NCBI GenBank assembly: GCA_030435675.1
Contig: CM059624.1
Span: forward strand, 15,276,769-15,340,768
Direction of reading: 5' to 3'
Source of the DNA: Steinernema hermaphroditum
Lineage: Eukaryota > Nematoda > Chromadorea > Rhabditida > Steinernematidae
Length of the DNA: 64,000 nucleotides
The position numbers were made by a program, and so were the translations under genes. Shown here in pieces: positions 1 through 13,542 of the stretch. Below the pieces are notes generated by a model. That model was not told the origin of the DNA, did no database searches, and saw only the letters and a list, made by a program, of their open reading frames with translations. How positions within the stretch are numbered: position 1 is the first letter of the stretch; each line of letters opens with the position of its first letter.

Positions 1-3000
1 AAACCCTAGTGATAACACTCCCCCGTGCTCGTCGCTTGTGTTCTTCTCAGGTTACCACGAAGCAATGTTAGTGGCTGGTCAGAACACGTTGCAATTACTT
101 AGCTAAACAACCCTCATCGCCTTGAAATAGGTTGAAAATGTTGTCAATTCCAAACTGAATAATGTGCTGATATTTACCAGAGCACAAAAAACAGAGGAGT
201 GCAGGCTTGGCAAAAATCCATGCGAGCCGAAAAAGATCACACATCACGCGGCTCCTCTTAAATGCCGCCTCTCGGCCGCAACTCAACGGGATGGGATGTC
301 TTAAGGTATTCCGTAAACAAGCCGAAAAACAAGAAGAGAGGGACGTGTCGCGGCGGCAGCGGCGGCGACGTCGCTTTCTTCGTCGGCGGCGGCGACACGC
401 GAAAAGCTACAAGACGGGGCATGGTGAGGAGGAAAGCGTTTATATGTTGGATTGTCCCCCAGGGAGATCAGCAGCGATTGATGTTCGCGCGTGCGGCGAC
501 TTCGCCGGCCGAGGGCCCGGCGGCACGCACGGCAAATTGTTAAGACGCCGCATATCCCAATTTCGATGATAAAAGTGGTACTTGAGAGTGTTGGCGACGA
601 AAACAAAGGCGTGATGGGCGCGTGGAGAAGAGAAGATGTGGAGTAAATGAAAGACATTATGGATGGAAGCGCGAGAAATCCTTCAAAAGCTGATTTGGGG
701 ATTCTGATTAAGAGGTGGATGTGGATGAAGACGGCGGGCACACCTATAATCAAGGGGAGGGGGAGGAGCCGTGGGAGATGTGGGGGGACAGATGGAGACG
801 GGATGCTTTAGTATGATATCCGTTTTAAGAGTGCACTAAGGAGTGTCGGGCTTCTTGATTTATTTTGAACTGAAGCCTCAACAATCAAGAACTGAACTTT
901 GATATGTAAACTTCGTATTTTCACTTGAAATCGAGCTTTCATTCAAGTTGTTGATTAATCGGAAGATAGTAGTACAAAAAGAACAAATAACACAGCCACC
1001 ATTTTCTGTCTATTTAACATTCACCTATAGTCAATGGCCGCAATACCAAAAACTTGTGTTTCACATCAGTGGTATCTATTTTTGGCCATTTCACACAATG
1101 TCTACGTTCACACGATGTTCAAAATTGGACTAAAAGTTTTTGTTTGTAAAGTTCGTGTGGTTTAGTGTGGAAATATCGTTGGCTGCGCGCAAGATACATG
1201 CCGTGAAAAAGATTATCTTTAAAAGATCATCACTCTGGGTCCGCAGTGTCTCAAGGAATGACAACAAGGTACCTGGAGTGCGGTGCAGGCTTCATGGTTA
1301 CTATCAGACCCAAACGGAAATTTCGGGTGCCCTACCCAACCCCAATTTGGTAGTACGACTTCCTTTTTTTTTCACCGATGTGAGAGTGCAGACGATTAGT
1401 GAAGCAAATGTTTTGGGTCGGCTGTCTTCAGTGCTTGAAGCTCAAGCCCGAAACCTTCGAATAGCCGACCAACCGCTCTGGCACTACAGTATTTAATGGT
1501 TACATCACAAACGATCAGAAGAACCAGGATCTAAACATCGCTTTTTATTCAATAATTTCCCTTTTTATCCTTCTTGAAAATCATCTAAAATGGATGCCCT
1601 CTCGGTGACAAGAACAAGAAAAAGGATATCCTCAATTCACCATCTTGATCGATTTGAATGATCTGAATCTGATAATCCAAAAATTTGCATAGCTGTAGTG
1701 TGTTATGGAGCTGTACTGCGGAGAAACAATCGAAGGAAGAGAGACGGCTTGGTTACAGGGCATAGTGTGCAGCCCTATGAGGCGTCGATTTTTGGGAAAG
1801 CGAAAGTAATCCCAAAATGATTCAATAAAAATCTGTGCTGGGAGTAAGGACAATCAAAAACGGGAGCTCAACAAAATTGGAGGGTGACCGTTTCTTGACT
1901 TATTGCCCTTGTCAGTGTAATCCTATAGGAACAAACCAAATGTATGGCGCCAAGAATAGTGTTAGAGGAAAGGATTTGATGAAATTCAGAAGGTGCAGTT
2001 AGTGTTATTGACTATCCACATTGGATTATCCACAAAACTTCAAAATCCAGCTAAATATTTGATAATAGCAGTGTACTGACGCCGACTACTCAAGCAATTA
2101 GATTCGACTTATTTGTATCAGTCGCTCAACCGGTTGGCCAGCCGACTCAGCCAATTCGATCAGTCAGCTCACGGATGGTCTAAACGACTAGCCGATCCGA
2201 TCTGTTCGTGCCCATATCTAGGCATCATCTAGATACAATGGAACCTGAAGCTACATAACCGACTCTGCAAGTCAACTCCATGGCACATTCCTCCTTAGTA
2301 CAAAGCCCCAGCCTCATGGTGTCATTCATTATTGATCATTGCTAAAAACGCAACATTCCCACGGCCAATGAGAATGCGTCTGGCTGAAACTTTAAAAGCC
2401 CTATTAATCATTTAATTCTTATGAAAAATTACAGCTTCTATAAATCGTTGTAAAAGCGCGCATATCATCGCATTGAAGCGTGAATTATTTGCAGCCCTTC
2501 TCAAAACGTATAATTTCGCTGAGGATTATTGGATTCCATTCGTCGTCGCGATTCAACAATTTTCGATTTAGCGGTGCCGATGCCTAATTTATGACGACCC
2601 GTTTTCCGTTTTAAAGTGCAAGAGATATGACGTCGGGGGTGGTCCAAAGTATGGACCTACATGGTGCTAAGTTTGTTCTCTGATTTGAGGGAGTTCTAGG
2701 GACATGGATTGAAGCCGAAGAAGTCATATCATACATACACAGAACGGACAGGAGAGAATAGACAAAATTCGCGACTTCGTCTCTCTATCGACGAGGATTT
2801 CGTGAAAAATGTTCCGTTTTTAGAAGGCAGCTGCTGACCCGGGGCTAACCTCCGCCACCTCAATTGCCCTCCATTAATCAACACACCGAACGGAGGGCGT
2901 CATTTACTGTCAGCTGCCGCCAAATGTCCGATTTGTAAAGCGGGGTTGGGGGAGAATTAAGTGATTGTGGTAAGAGATCTGTGGGGGTGGTCACAATCGC

Positions 3001-5660
3001 CGAAATTCAGAAGTTAGTATCCACACAAATCAAGCGCTTGTCATGTTCATTTTGGGCGGAGAGCGAACGGTTTTTGGCCACGAAAATGGAGATGAAAGCG
3101 AATGCCTAAGGCCGACCTTGAAACATCGACCTTATGTCCGAAAATGAGAACCACTGTCCACTGCATTATGCAGCCGTTTCTTTCTGAAATCTAAGCTGTC
3201 TACTAGGCAAGGGAACGTGGATTCCCGATTTAAAAACATCTACGCTTTTTGAGTCCGAAAACGAGTCCGATGTCGAGACTCGGACTCGATGGCTTTTTGG
3301 GCATCGAGTCCGGTTTGAAAATTTCGAGTCCGGACCCAGAAAGATTTGGATTTCGGACTTGATCGGATTCAGTGATCGCGAGTGAGCTCAAGGCAGGCAT
3401 AAGGGCTACTCAAATTTTATGTATATTTGTAATAAACCTATCGTAATATGTAGTGGATATTGTGTGATATTGTCATTCCAGCACAGGTTTAAATTCAAAG
3501 TGAAATCGGAGTGGAAATGTGGAGCAAAGGACAAAAATATCGTATAGCTTTCAATCATTCGGTGATGAGATGACAGATTTGCAGTCACCCAATCGATCAG
3601 CTACCAGAAAAGATGATCGATTGCTGTTTACTTTGGCCGAATTAGCTTCTTCGAAATGAGTTGAGGGATCGATCGTTCTCGGCACAAGGCATAGAATACT
3701 AGGAAACTGTGCTCGAACGACTTCGTACTAAGAACGCCGGTCCACCCAACTCCTAACGCGCTGCCACCTCTGCCACCTGCCCACGCGCTGCAACCTCTAA
3801 TGGCTAACTCTACGAAGCCTGCGCCACCAGCTGCTCCGATAATGGTTTCCCTTACAGCGTCTCTACAAAGCGTGATTGGAAGATCAACGGCAAACTAGTA
3901 AGAACGACCGAATCTCAACTAATTGCAGCGCACAGGTTGCCAAGGTCTACACCCAGGGAAAGCCTGTTGACTAATCTTTAAGTTTTTATTTAGATGTTAT
4001 TTAATGCTTAGCTTAGCCGGACTCTTATCACTGTATTACTGTATTATACCATCAACGACTGTTCTCTTGGCACTTCCCCTAATCTTAATTGAAGTTTACC
4101 ATACCCTATCTGACGACTGAACAAAACGAGATTAAGTCATTCTGGAGTCATTGAATTGACCGCGAACATCCGATGAAACGTATGGTAGTCAAATGTTTCA
4201 GAAAGCCGAAAAGATAATCAACGTATGTCGGCAGATCTTCTCTCCTACATATCCAATTGTCCATATATTTACCAGAGTTGTTCGGGTACCCGAAACCAAA
4301 CCTGAATCTTTCGGACACCCGAAATGAAATAAAAACACCGAACGACCCATCGAAGGACCCAATGAACATCGAAAATTAGGGAAAACCCGAAAGCAAACCC
4401 CGCACCCGAGCTGAAAACCCGAGCCCGGCAACACTGATATGTACCCCGTAACTATAGGTTCAAAAGTGACCTATTGGTCAAGAGGGTGATACTCGCTATT
4501 CGTGTTCAACTGAAGGTTCAAACCCTTGGTTTGGTATGTTTAATTTAAAGTTCAGGACTTTTTTGGTCCGAGTTAGATCATAGACATGATGAAATGGTAG
4601 TAAGAGCTCTGATCCGTTTTTATTCTTGCTGATCCCTGGAAGAAATTATGCACTCAGCCATTATGCACTGTATATTCTGCCACGCACGCAGAACATAAAA
4701 GATCTTTGATTCAGGCACCCTTTGGCACCCACCTTAAAGGTGACCAATTTTGTTGTCAGCACAAACCAATTTTCTTCTTTACGATTACGAGCTTTTTTAG
4801 CAAAGAATTACTCACGTTGTTGAGCATAGAACGACGCCGTTGTATACCGCTGATCCCAGACCATCTCAACAGCAGCGGTCGCGACCAGATTGACGATCAG
4901 GGCGATCGCGGCGGGAATCCTCATGTTCGTCTTGTTCGAATCGTCTCCTTCGGCGCGTCCCTACGCTCGGCATCGAGCATCGGCGGCACCGTGGAGCATA
5001 GACGGAAACGGCGGTGGCGCTCTTTTCAAAGAGTACTTAGGGTGTGTGGCGTCTGCAACGACAAAGTTTCAATTCGGATGCGTGTGTGTTTTAGGCGTGT
5101 GCGCGCGTGATAGATTTGTCGTCGTCGTCGTCGGAACAACACGGCCCGTGCCCCCCGGAAAAGCTTTCAGTTCATCGCGGCGCCGACCCCGACGGGGTCC
5201 CGTGGGTCCCTTATTATCTTATAGACAACAACCCTAATGCCCACAAATTCAATTCACGCCCGCCGGAGGAATCCGGCGCCGCCGCCGGACAATTAGGCGT
5301 CCGGAAGCGAGTGACCCGAAAGTGAGTGGACGGCCGGGTGTTGTCATTAACATAACACGTCGCTTGCGCCGTTGGAAGAAGTTAAGATCGATAGGGCGAC
5401 AAATTAGGGCAGGGAAACAATGAAATGTGGTTGTTTTTGATTTGGCCCACGTGGCTCTCACGTGCTTTTTGGGAAAGCAAAATGGAAAAAGCTGTCCTTA
5501 AGGCTGAAATAGGATTGTATGTTTGCTTCTTGGGAGCATATTTGAACTCTTTGTGATATGGATGAAAGGCGGTTCTACTCAGTGCCATATCGAGCAAGAG
5601 AATAAAATTTTGGCACAGCTGAAGATACATAGTAAGGGAAAAACGAAGAAAAAAAGAAAG
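1..5660. other. gene-poor intergenic stretch
   Basis: I see no convincing gene here. Reading frames are short and have no recognisable domain or splice structure. Local low-complexity patches occur: a CGG/GGC-rich patch near 340-410, degenerate GAGTCCG-type repeats near 3245-3370, degenerate ACCCGAA-type repeats near 4280-4435, and a short (GTC)5 run near 5118-5133. Confidence 0.5.
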
Positions 5661-5732
5661 GGCGCAAGGCGGATTCGAACCCGGATGAACAAAATGGTAG
5701 TCCGCAGCTTTATCAACTGCGCTAAAGAGACC
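5661..5732 (-). pseudogene. tRNA-like relic
   Basis: Read on the minus strand, this 72-nt stretch has a tRNA-like D-arm (TAGCGCAGTTG) and a T-loop motif (GGGTTCGAATCC). The two ends (GGTCTCT and TTGCGCC) cannot form an acceptor stem, and the T-stem is broken. It is therefore a tRNA relic or the head of a tRNA-derived short interspersed element, not a working tRNA. Confidence 0.5.
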
Positions 5733-5761
5733 AAGGACTCTTCACTCTCTTTCAAAACTGG

Positions 5762-5832
5762 CACTGTATGGCTCATTGGCAGTGCGTTTGCCTGTCATGC
5801 CGGAGGTCGAGGGTTCGATCCCCCGTGGCAAG
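5762..5832 (+). pseudogene. tRNA-like relic, Asp/Gly-like anticodon arm
   Basis: It carries the box-A-like GGCTCATTGGCAGTGCG, an anticodon-loop-like CTGTCAT and the box-B-like GGGTTCGATCCCC. The acceptor ends do not pair. A close relative lies at 30758-30829 with the same arrangement and the same defect, so both may belong to one tRNA-derived repeat family. Confidence 0.5.
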
Positions 5833-8800
5833 TTTATATCCGATATTCAAAAATTTTTCAAAAAAAAAGTTCTGCTCGTTTCGATATTCGTAAAAACGCG
5901 AATTATTCGATAGAAATCCTTACCGAACAGGCCAACAGTACCAAACGACTATGCTTTGATATCAGAATTTGGGGTGCTAATGTTTCGGGCTTGAACCCCT
6001 TCACATCTAACATTTTTGAGCTCTTTATTTATTTGTGCCGAGTCCACCTGATATTCCTTGAAAGCATTCAGCCCTGTCATAGACACAGTTTGGACCTCTC
6101 AAGGTCACGCTTCCTTAATCCTGGCCCTGCCCATATTCCCCGCAATCCATTAATCAATTCCCCTGCACGCAATTCCGTACACGCGGCACCTCATATAAAA
6201 CAATCCGTGCACGAAATTGATCCATGACGTTTATATTAAAGCCCTTAGTGGGTCGTTTATCAACTTTTACTACTTGGCGGTTCCTGTGATCCGACGTGTG
6301 TAATCGAAAGTTGGACACATCGACAAGGGTTATGATAGGTTCACGCGACAGCGACGCGATAGAAACAGCGACAACGTGCGCTTCTCAAGTCGTCGGTCTT
6401 CAAAAATGGAAAGTGCATTTCAGTAATTGAGCCACTTATGGAAATGACATTTTTGAGTGCTTATCCTAGAATATGTTCATGGATACATAAGATGAAGTTA
6501 ACTAGTGAAACGTTTCGCAAATAGGGCTTTTGAATAAGTACACATGTGACAAAGGTTAAAAGAGATCAAAGACGTTAAAAGATCAAAAATGGCACATCAG
6601 TTGATCATAAACGTTTAGAGGACACAAAATGTGAAGCACTCATCTGAAATGTCCACATAGAGCCGCGATGCCGAAACTTTAGATAATATGAATATGTTTT
6701 TGTAGCCTTTTTTTTTGAATTTCACTGAAATGCGCCAGCCAACCAAGCCAGTCAGAGGTATGTACCAATATGACGTTGGTCCGGATTTCGCTAATAGTCG
6801 ATCTGAACCGGGTCGGATCGTAATGCAAATTCCGGAAGGGGACGGAACACAGTTTGCTTCACTGACTGGCTACCAACTTTTTCGCGAGGAGCGGTGCGAC
6901 TGCAAGAACAGAATGCCGACGATCAGAGAAAGCCGGACCAGTGTCATATTGGCATGTCATACACCTCTCCTGTACCTCTGATCCCCGTCCGGAATTCGAA
7001 TTGCGATCCGATCCGGTCACCCGAGCCAGCCTGTACTGGAGGCCGACTTGGATGGCTTGTTCGGATCGTGATTCGAATTCCGGGCACGTTCCGAGGTGAA
7101 TGATATGTTTCACTTGCTGGCTATCATAGATTCATGCTACGGGGATTCACTTTCATCGGTAGCTTCCTCATTTTTCGGACACAGTCCTAAAAGACACTGT
7201 TGTATGAATCACCGTTGTGCGGATATGTCCTTTTAAATCAGTGTTTATGATGAAGTGAACCGTCACGAAAACATAAGGATTTTCAGGGGAGACATGTACT
7301 CATTTCACCCATCCGTTTTTGGAGGTTTGTGAAAGAGCTAATCGAACCCTATGTTCACAAAGAAAGCTGAGAATAAAAAGGTGCTTTTGAGGTCTCAATT
7401 TTAAACTCCCCACTCCTGCTTTTTTTTGTTTGTCGAGTCGTAGTTCCAACCCAATCGCTTGGTAGAAGAGGATAGAGCAAAAAATATAATACGCTCTACA
7501 TTGTTAGAGAGTTAAGTGACCATGACAGGACACCAAGCCGATCGGATATGGCAGTGAATACTGCTAATCTAGACTATATTTTTCAGTCCGATTATCTGTG
7601 CAGTGAGCCGGTATATCCGGTTTCTTTTATGGAATCTTGGTCAGTCTCAAAGATGCAGGCTCTTTTTCAAATAAATCTAATGCACACACCATTAGGCCTT
7701 ATTCATTAAGTGATCTCCGCATAAAGTTTTGAAACCGATCAAATTCCAGTGAGGTACCAAGCCTGAATACTCACCAGACTGCGAATATTCAAACAGGAAA
7801 CCAGGAACCACTCAAAGACAAAGCGCACCAAATAGTTCAGACGAAAGTTAGTCTAGCGTCCACTTCGAGTCCAGGCGACGGCACCTCGCCAAACCACGAC
7901 GGCCCATGGCGGCATTTCAGCGAAGCGGCACGAAACAAAAAGGTCGCGCTGATTGCCGGACGATGTCCTTTATCCTCCTCCTTCCCGTCGCCTCCCGCGC
8001 GCACCCTTAATATAATCCGGGCGGCCACGGGCCCATTAGCGGCGGTGCCGGCGCGCCGCTCACTGGCTTTGCACAGATTTCACTCGTCGCCGATTAAATT
8101 GACAAAGTTATCACGTAAAGCGAAGAAGAATGGAGAGTAGCCACCCGCCCCCCAGATGAGGGGCTTGTGGGCACCGAAACGGGCTAAACTCGATGGTGGC
8201 TTTGGGGCACCACCGATCGATGTGTGCGAAGCTCGTTTACTCGTTTCAATATATAAAACTCTTCTTCCTGGACACGCCGAGTCCTAACACTTCTATCGGC
8301 ACTTCGTCGAGGACCACGGCTTTTATAAGAAAGTAAATACGCGCGAATATGTTCGCGTGCGGGAAATAATGAAACCGCTTGCAGAATGTAGTCGGGCCAT
8401 AGGGGTCGAGTGGCTGTGGAAGGGTGCTGAGTGGGCGGAAGTGGTTGTTGGTTTAATTGATACATGTACACTGTAATTCGTGGGGCTAGAAGCAGCTTGC
8501 AAAACCTGAATGGCCCATAGTTTAGATATGCATCCAAAAATTGACACACAATGCTACAATAACCGGTAGTTTGGATACAGTTATAGGAAAGAGAAATGAG
8601 AGATCTGTTTCGTGAATAGCTCAACTATACAGACCCTCAAAATTAGAAGAAAGAACAACGCACAAAAATGAGCAGAGATCACAGTAAAGCAACCACCGGC
8701 GTTTCAAATTGCAAGAAACGGATCGAGAAATTGGAAGAACCTTCTAAGATGGCCGCTAAAATTTAGTGGACACATAGCACTAGAATACTGCACTTTAGAG

Positions 8801-10006
8801 ACACATTTCAGGTGCTTCCGTGGTCGACCTGGGTAGTCTGTTCACTATTATATTTCAGGTCTCGGTTCGACTCCGCTATCATTCATTGATTTTTAGTTTT
8901 CTTTCTTCTTCACCCTAGCGCACTTAACAGTTATCACTTAAAGACAAACAGGACAAAAAAGATTTACCAAATCAGACACAAAAACGCTGCGCGCGTAAGA
9001 ACACCGGATTTTAGGGCTCCGCTCATTCATAGATCCATTTGTGGGCCAAGTTTCAGCTCGATTTTAAGCGGAAACCTCGGAGGATCCCCTTGTGAAGGGC
9101 ACCTTCATGGAAAAGTGCGTCAAAGCCGTGCAGATTAAACGTCTAATTCAAACAGAACACCAGATCCGAACACCAAAATTTGCACAGGACCACACACAGC
9201 ATTGCTCGTTTCGAAATACACAAGCCAGTTTTCCACGCCTGCCTATTTTGGTTTATTTGTTGTCTTTATATGCCGGAAAAACAGACTTATTAAACCTTAT
9301 TAAAACAGGGATTCAGAGAAAAGTATCAGAGACATGATGGACAGCACACAGCCTGGAAATATCCCACAACTTCTTTGCGCCTACGACAAAGTTTTCGTCC
9401 TTTCCGACCTGAGAAAGTAGGCACAGAAACCGCGTGTGTGTGACTTTCAGGTTATTCCACTAATGAACTCACATAAAGTTCGTGGTAATTGTTGCTCAAC
9501 TCTGATGTCTTTGCTTCTTTTCTGAACCACTGTGACCTTCTCAGACATGTAGACCACATTTCTATTTCAGTTTTTATGGTGCCAGGCTATGGAAGCGACG
9601 ATTCACCGACTGGCACTTCCAATGCGCAATTGCGCAATAATTACTCTAGGACATTTTTTTTCAAAAAAGAACAAAAAAGGTAAATTGTAGTCAAGGTGAC
9701 GTGTGGTCCTCAGAGCGCGCATATCTGAAAACGAGCGCAGACTACATTTGGCCATTTAGGCTCATGCCTATGGATTTGAAGCGAGCACTATAGTCTTGAC
9801 AGCTTCGTGTCAGGTCATTTTTGGGTGCTGCCTTGGACATGACTTTCGATGACCGCTCACATGATGTGATCATAAGCATACGGACTTTCCAGGTTAACGG
9901 TCATTAAGGCGAACATTTCAGAAGGTTCCTTTGTAATATATGCAAATCTTGAGTGCTCGAAACAACCGCTGCCCAAAAATTTTATGTGCTTTTCTGTGTC
10001 AGTAAA
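5833..10006. other. gene-poor intergenic stretch
   Basis: No gene is supported. The stretch contains a patch of partly inverted repeats (6757-7085) and a GC-rich segment near 7850-8060. A weak tRNA-like string near 8820-8880 has only a T-loop-like motif. Confidence 0.45.
6757..7085. repeat. interleaved inverted repeats
   Basis: A segment at 6757-6795 (ACCAATATGACGTTGGTCCGG) recurs inverted near 6925-6960. A GGATCGTAATGCAAATTCCGG segment near 6810-6835 recurs inverted near 6988-7015 and again, in direct orientation, near 7060-7082. The order is A, B, A', B', B, so this is not a simple hairpin. It looks like decayed nested mobile-element ends. Confidence 0.4.
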
Positions 10007-10009
10007 TAA

Positions 10010-10430
10010 AGGCTGGGCCATACTTCTGAGACGCAGGCTGTGTCTCAAATTTTTGTTTGCGATTTTTAAGTTTCTTTTTATGTGGTTTGCTGATATATGA
10101 GCCACGCACAGGAGTCGCGCATCACTCATCCACCGTGTACGGGTTGAAAAATGGGAATGAGATTCAAGGCTGCTGACTTGTGGGCGATTCTTTCTGTGTC
10201 TCACCATGTGAGTGATGACTCATGTCTCAAGACCGTGAGACACAGAAAGAATTGAAGACAGCTCACGAGTTACCGTTCCTGTTCGAGTGATCTTTATAGT
10301 GAACTGTTCCTGAGTGATGCGCGACTCATGCGCGTAGCTCGCATTCCAGCAAGCCAGATATAGATTAAACTTAAAAACCGCAAATAAAAATTTGAGACAC
10401 AGTCTGTGTCTCAGAAGTATGGCCCAGCCT
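10010..10430. mobile_element. 421-bp foldback MITE with 3-bp TAA duplication
   Basis: The ends are long inverted repeats of about 60 bp, beginning AGGCTGGGCCATACTTCTGA on the left and ending in its complement at 10430. They are flanked on both sides by TAA (10007-10009 and 10431-10433). Inner segments also pair: TTCTTTCTGTGTCTCAC near 10188 with its complement near 10232, and GAGTCGCGCATCACTC near 10112 with its complement near 10312. Almost the whole element can therefore fold on itself. A 3-bp TWA target site with terminal inverted repeats is typical of PIF/Harbinger-derived MITEs, so that class is the likeliest, by inference. There is no transposase inside. Confidence 0.8.
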
Positions 10431-10433
10431 TAA

Positions 10434-13400
10434 TGCCGGACCGGGACTATCCTGTACATGCGCGGTGTTTATCGTTATGTCCAAATCAAGCTAATAAAAC
10501 ACGAAATTCATGCCAATTCCACCGAAAATATGCAAAACGCTGATGTAGTGCTGCTCGTGCTCTATTTTTTGTGGATATGTCAAGAACGACAAGGATACAT
10601 GACGAGTGTTGTGTAATATGATCTGATCCAGACAAAGAAGATTAATGATCGGAGGCAAATGTGCACATCTTCGCACCCACACAGTTGTTGTCTACGAAAG
10701 ATGAAAGCCGTTTTTACGTTCAAAATAGGGCGCATTCACTCTTCGAAATCAAGAACATGCAGGGTGGTACTTTCCAAAAATGGTACTTTGGACAGAGGTC
10801 TAGGGCTACCCGGGATTCTCTTTTTCGTTTTCTGACCGGTTTCACGCTTTGCTGCTTTCTGAAATGACTAGGCTTGGCACTTCGAATCGAGTCGCCTTCT
10901 TCGACTCAACTCGACTCGAGTACTCAGCGTTTTTTGACTCGAATGTAAACCCTATCCTAAACCTTTTTTGGATACGCTGTAAGAGCCTGGCCATCTTACT
11001 AAATGAAGGGGACATTGTGTGCAGTACTTCACCAAACATCTCCTAAATGCGTAAGAAAGTACAGTGAATGATGGTAGCTCTATTCAGGGAGCACGAGTGA
11101 ACTTTTAAGGACATTTTGCCCCAGTAGTATCAAAATCAAGTTTTATGGAAACATCGAAAATGTCGCAAAGCCAAAGCAAGATGCAAAAAGTCGCCGAGGA
11201 AGTGGTTTTCTTAAAACACTTAAAAAACCCTTTCATTACGCGACATACTGTATTTAAGACGTCCAAAAAGTATTATAAGAGATGTGCACCTCGCCCCAGT
11301 AGCGGGTTATGAGTGTCGCAAGGCATGATTTGTGACTTTCTTGTACATATGTAAGACGTCATAATGGCGTTGAACCATGATGATAAACAGTAACATCGAA
11401 ATTGGTCAGTCGGTCACATTATAAGGGTCGCATGGCTATGCCACAAGGGAATATGAATCAACCGAAAGAACTTACTTTGTACATATGAACGATGAAAAAC
11501 TAAAAAGCGCGCACTTAACTCACGTCAACATGGCCCACTTCCCCTGACTCTATGCGGGGCACAAATCTCGCACGTCAGCAAATAAACACGCGCAAAAATA
11601 AACTGACCCTAAAGAGCGGACGCGATGAGTCTCCAAAGCGGCAGCGCCCATTCAACACTCATATTTATGAGCGTTCCAAACATGACAGGAGGGGCACCAA
11701 CGAGGCGCCAACCTAAAAGCGGACCAAGCGGTTGTCCCCAAGCGATCGACTTGAATCACCATTACAATATGGCGATTAATGGGCCGCGCAGCGAAGAGAT
11801 TTATGATGGCGACGTGTTGGGGTCGCGCCACGATTTTACGGAGATTAGAGAGCGGGAGCCAGCGGATAAACAGCTTAGGTGCTGGCTAAGGTAGCGATTA
11901 TGTGCCGGTGGAACAATGTTGGACAGGGGATGAGTGGATGCATTAGTGGAAAACAAGTGATATCTAATATCATCCTGTGGAAACAGCTGTAAATTAGACT
12001 CAAGCGATGGGGGCAAAGGTGTTTTTATGCTACTGGAGCGGGTGTTTGGACATGGCAGGAAGTGAAAACATTGCATGACTTATACTATAAATCGCTGTTT
12101 ATGGGGCATTCGTTTCCGGGGATTGCAGAATTGATCTTTCAAATGAACCCTACAAGAACAGTACCTTGATCATCACCTACAATGATCCATTTTCTAAAGT
12201 GTGGCATCGTTCAGCTGCTGATCTAGAAAAGTACATAACGCCCTCAGTCATGAAATATGATCGCCAATTTCAACTGAAGCGATCTCCATTTATTAGTTCG
12301 CTGTTATGCTTCGAACAGGTGATCCATGTGCACTATTAACAACCGATGATGGGGCGTATTTCTTATTTGAAGATCGCCATAAATCAAGTTAAGATTATTT
12401 TTAGACAGAATCACAGAAACGGTGTCGAAACGAAGAAATAATAAGCTTGTCTATTTATGGTTTTTCAGGCTACGAATGTAGTCCTAGATCGGCGCTGATT
12501 TGTTTTTAAAGGTTGTCGGATTTTTGAGGGATCTTTTAAAGCTCTGTTAAAGGCCTTCTTTAAGTGGGTTTTCCAATTCGTACAAATTAAAAATGAGAAG
12601 TTCTTCTGAGTGTGCTTCACCTTTGTCACCTTATGTTTTGACTACCGTTTCCGCCCCCTTCTGCTCTCACTTCCTAATAAAAAAGCTGGTTTATATTGGG
12701 TATCTTGATCCGTGGCGAGGCTAGGAGCACGGGACTTACGATCCCGGGTGAACCGTGTAGCGGCTCCGATGTGGTGTTGACCAACAGCTAAATTTTTGAG
12801 TCCGGGGACAGGACGCTTCTGTGCATAAATGGTGACAACCTTCTGTCCGTAGAGTGCCATTTAGCATGGGCAGCTAATATTTTATAGAAGCAATACACTC
12901 CATGCGATCTAAAAGTGTACATATAAAATTTAAGCCAAATCGGTGGGGGGCCCTTTAAATGTTCCCTTGTTAGATGCAATTCCGCGCAACAGGACAACAA
13001 GCGGCCTTGGCTCTAGACCTTGTTGGCTACTGGGGCAATGACCTATGGACTTTTCAGGCAAATGGTGAGGATCCGGGACACCGATCCGATCATTCAGCCA
13101 GCCGATTTGCAGTTATAAGATCGCTGTTATGCTGTACATAAGCGATCGTCTTATATCCTACAGAACATAGCTAAGCGATACAACAGTACAGTTATCGCTT
13201 ATCACAAACTGTTGGCCATATGCTGAAAAACAATATTCTTGATAATATATGATTGAGGCCACACACAACGTTTTGGTGACTATTGATAGGATTGCGACAA
13301 TTTCAGCGACAATGTGTTGTGCATTTCAAAGTGTCCGTTAGATGTCTCACTTGAATAGACACCTACGTCTACAAACAATTCCTTTGCGACAATTCGGCAA

Positions 13401-13470
13401 ATGACTCATTTGTTTATACAGACAGACATCACTGCGTCATGTCTGTCATTCGCAGGCCCTGTATGAACAC
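10434..13470. other. gene-poor intergenic stretch
   Basis: No gene is supported. A cluster of GACTC/GAGTC words occurs at 10880-10945. A frame at 11625-11894 is uninterrupted but has no recognisable domain or homology within the window, and I did not accept it. Confidence 0.4.
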
Positions 13471-13542
13471 GCCGCTTTAGCTCAGTGGCAGAGCGTCTGT
13501 CTCGTAAACAGAAGGTCGCAGGTTCGATCCCTGCAAGCGGCA
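13471..13542 (+). tRNA. tRNA-Thr (anticodon CGT)
   Basis: A 72-nt cloverleaf. The acceptor stem GCCGCTT pairs fully with AAGCGGC, with discriminator A. The anticodon loop is CTCGTAA within TCTGT/ACAGA, so the anticodon is CGT. The T-arm is GCAGG-TTCGATC-CCTGC, fully paired. Internal promoter boxes A (TAGCTCAGTGG) and B (GGTTCGATCC) are present, and a T-run follows at 13543. Confidence 0.97.

Noticed and set aside
207..569. Arg-rich frame near the window start
   Set aside because: It is produced by CGG-rich low-complexity DNA and overlaps equally open frames on both strands.
5523..6227. A 234-codon plus-strand frame
   Set aside because: It runs across two tRNA-like relics in both orientations and shows no domain or splice logic.
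8820..8880. Possible tRNA
   Set aside because: Only a T-loop-like GGTTCGACTCC is present; neither acceptor nor anticodon stem can be formed.
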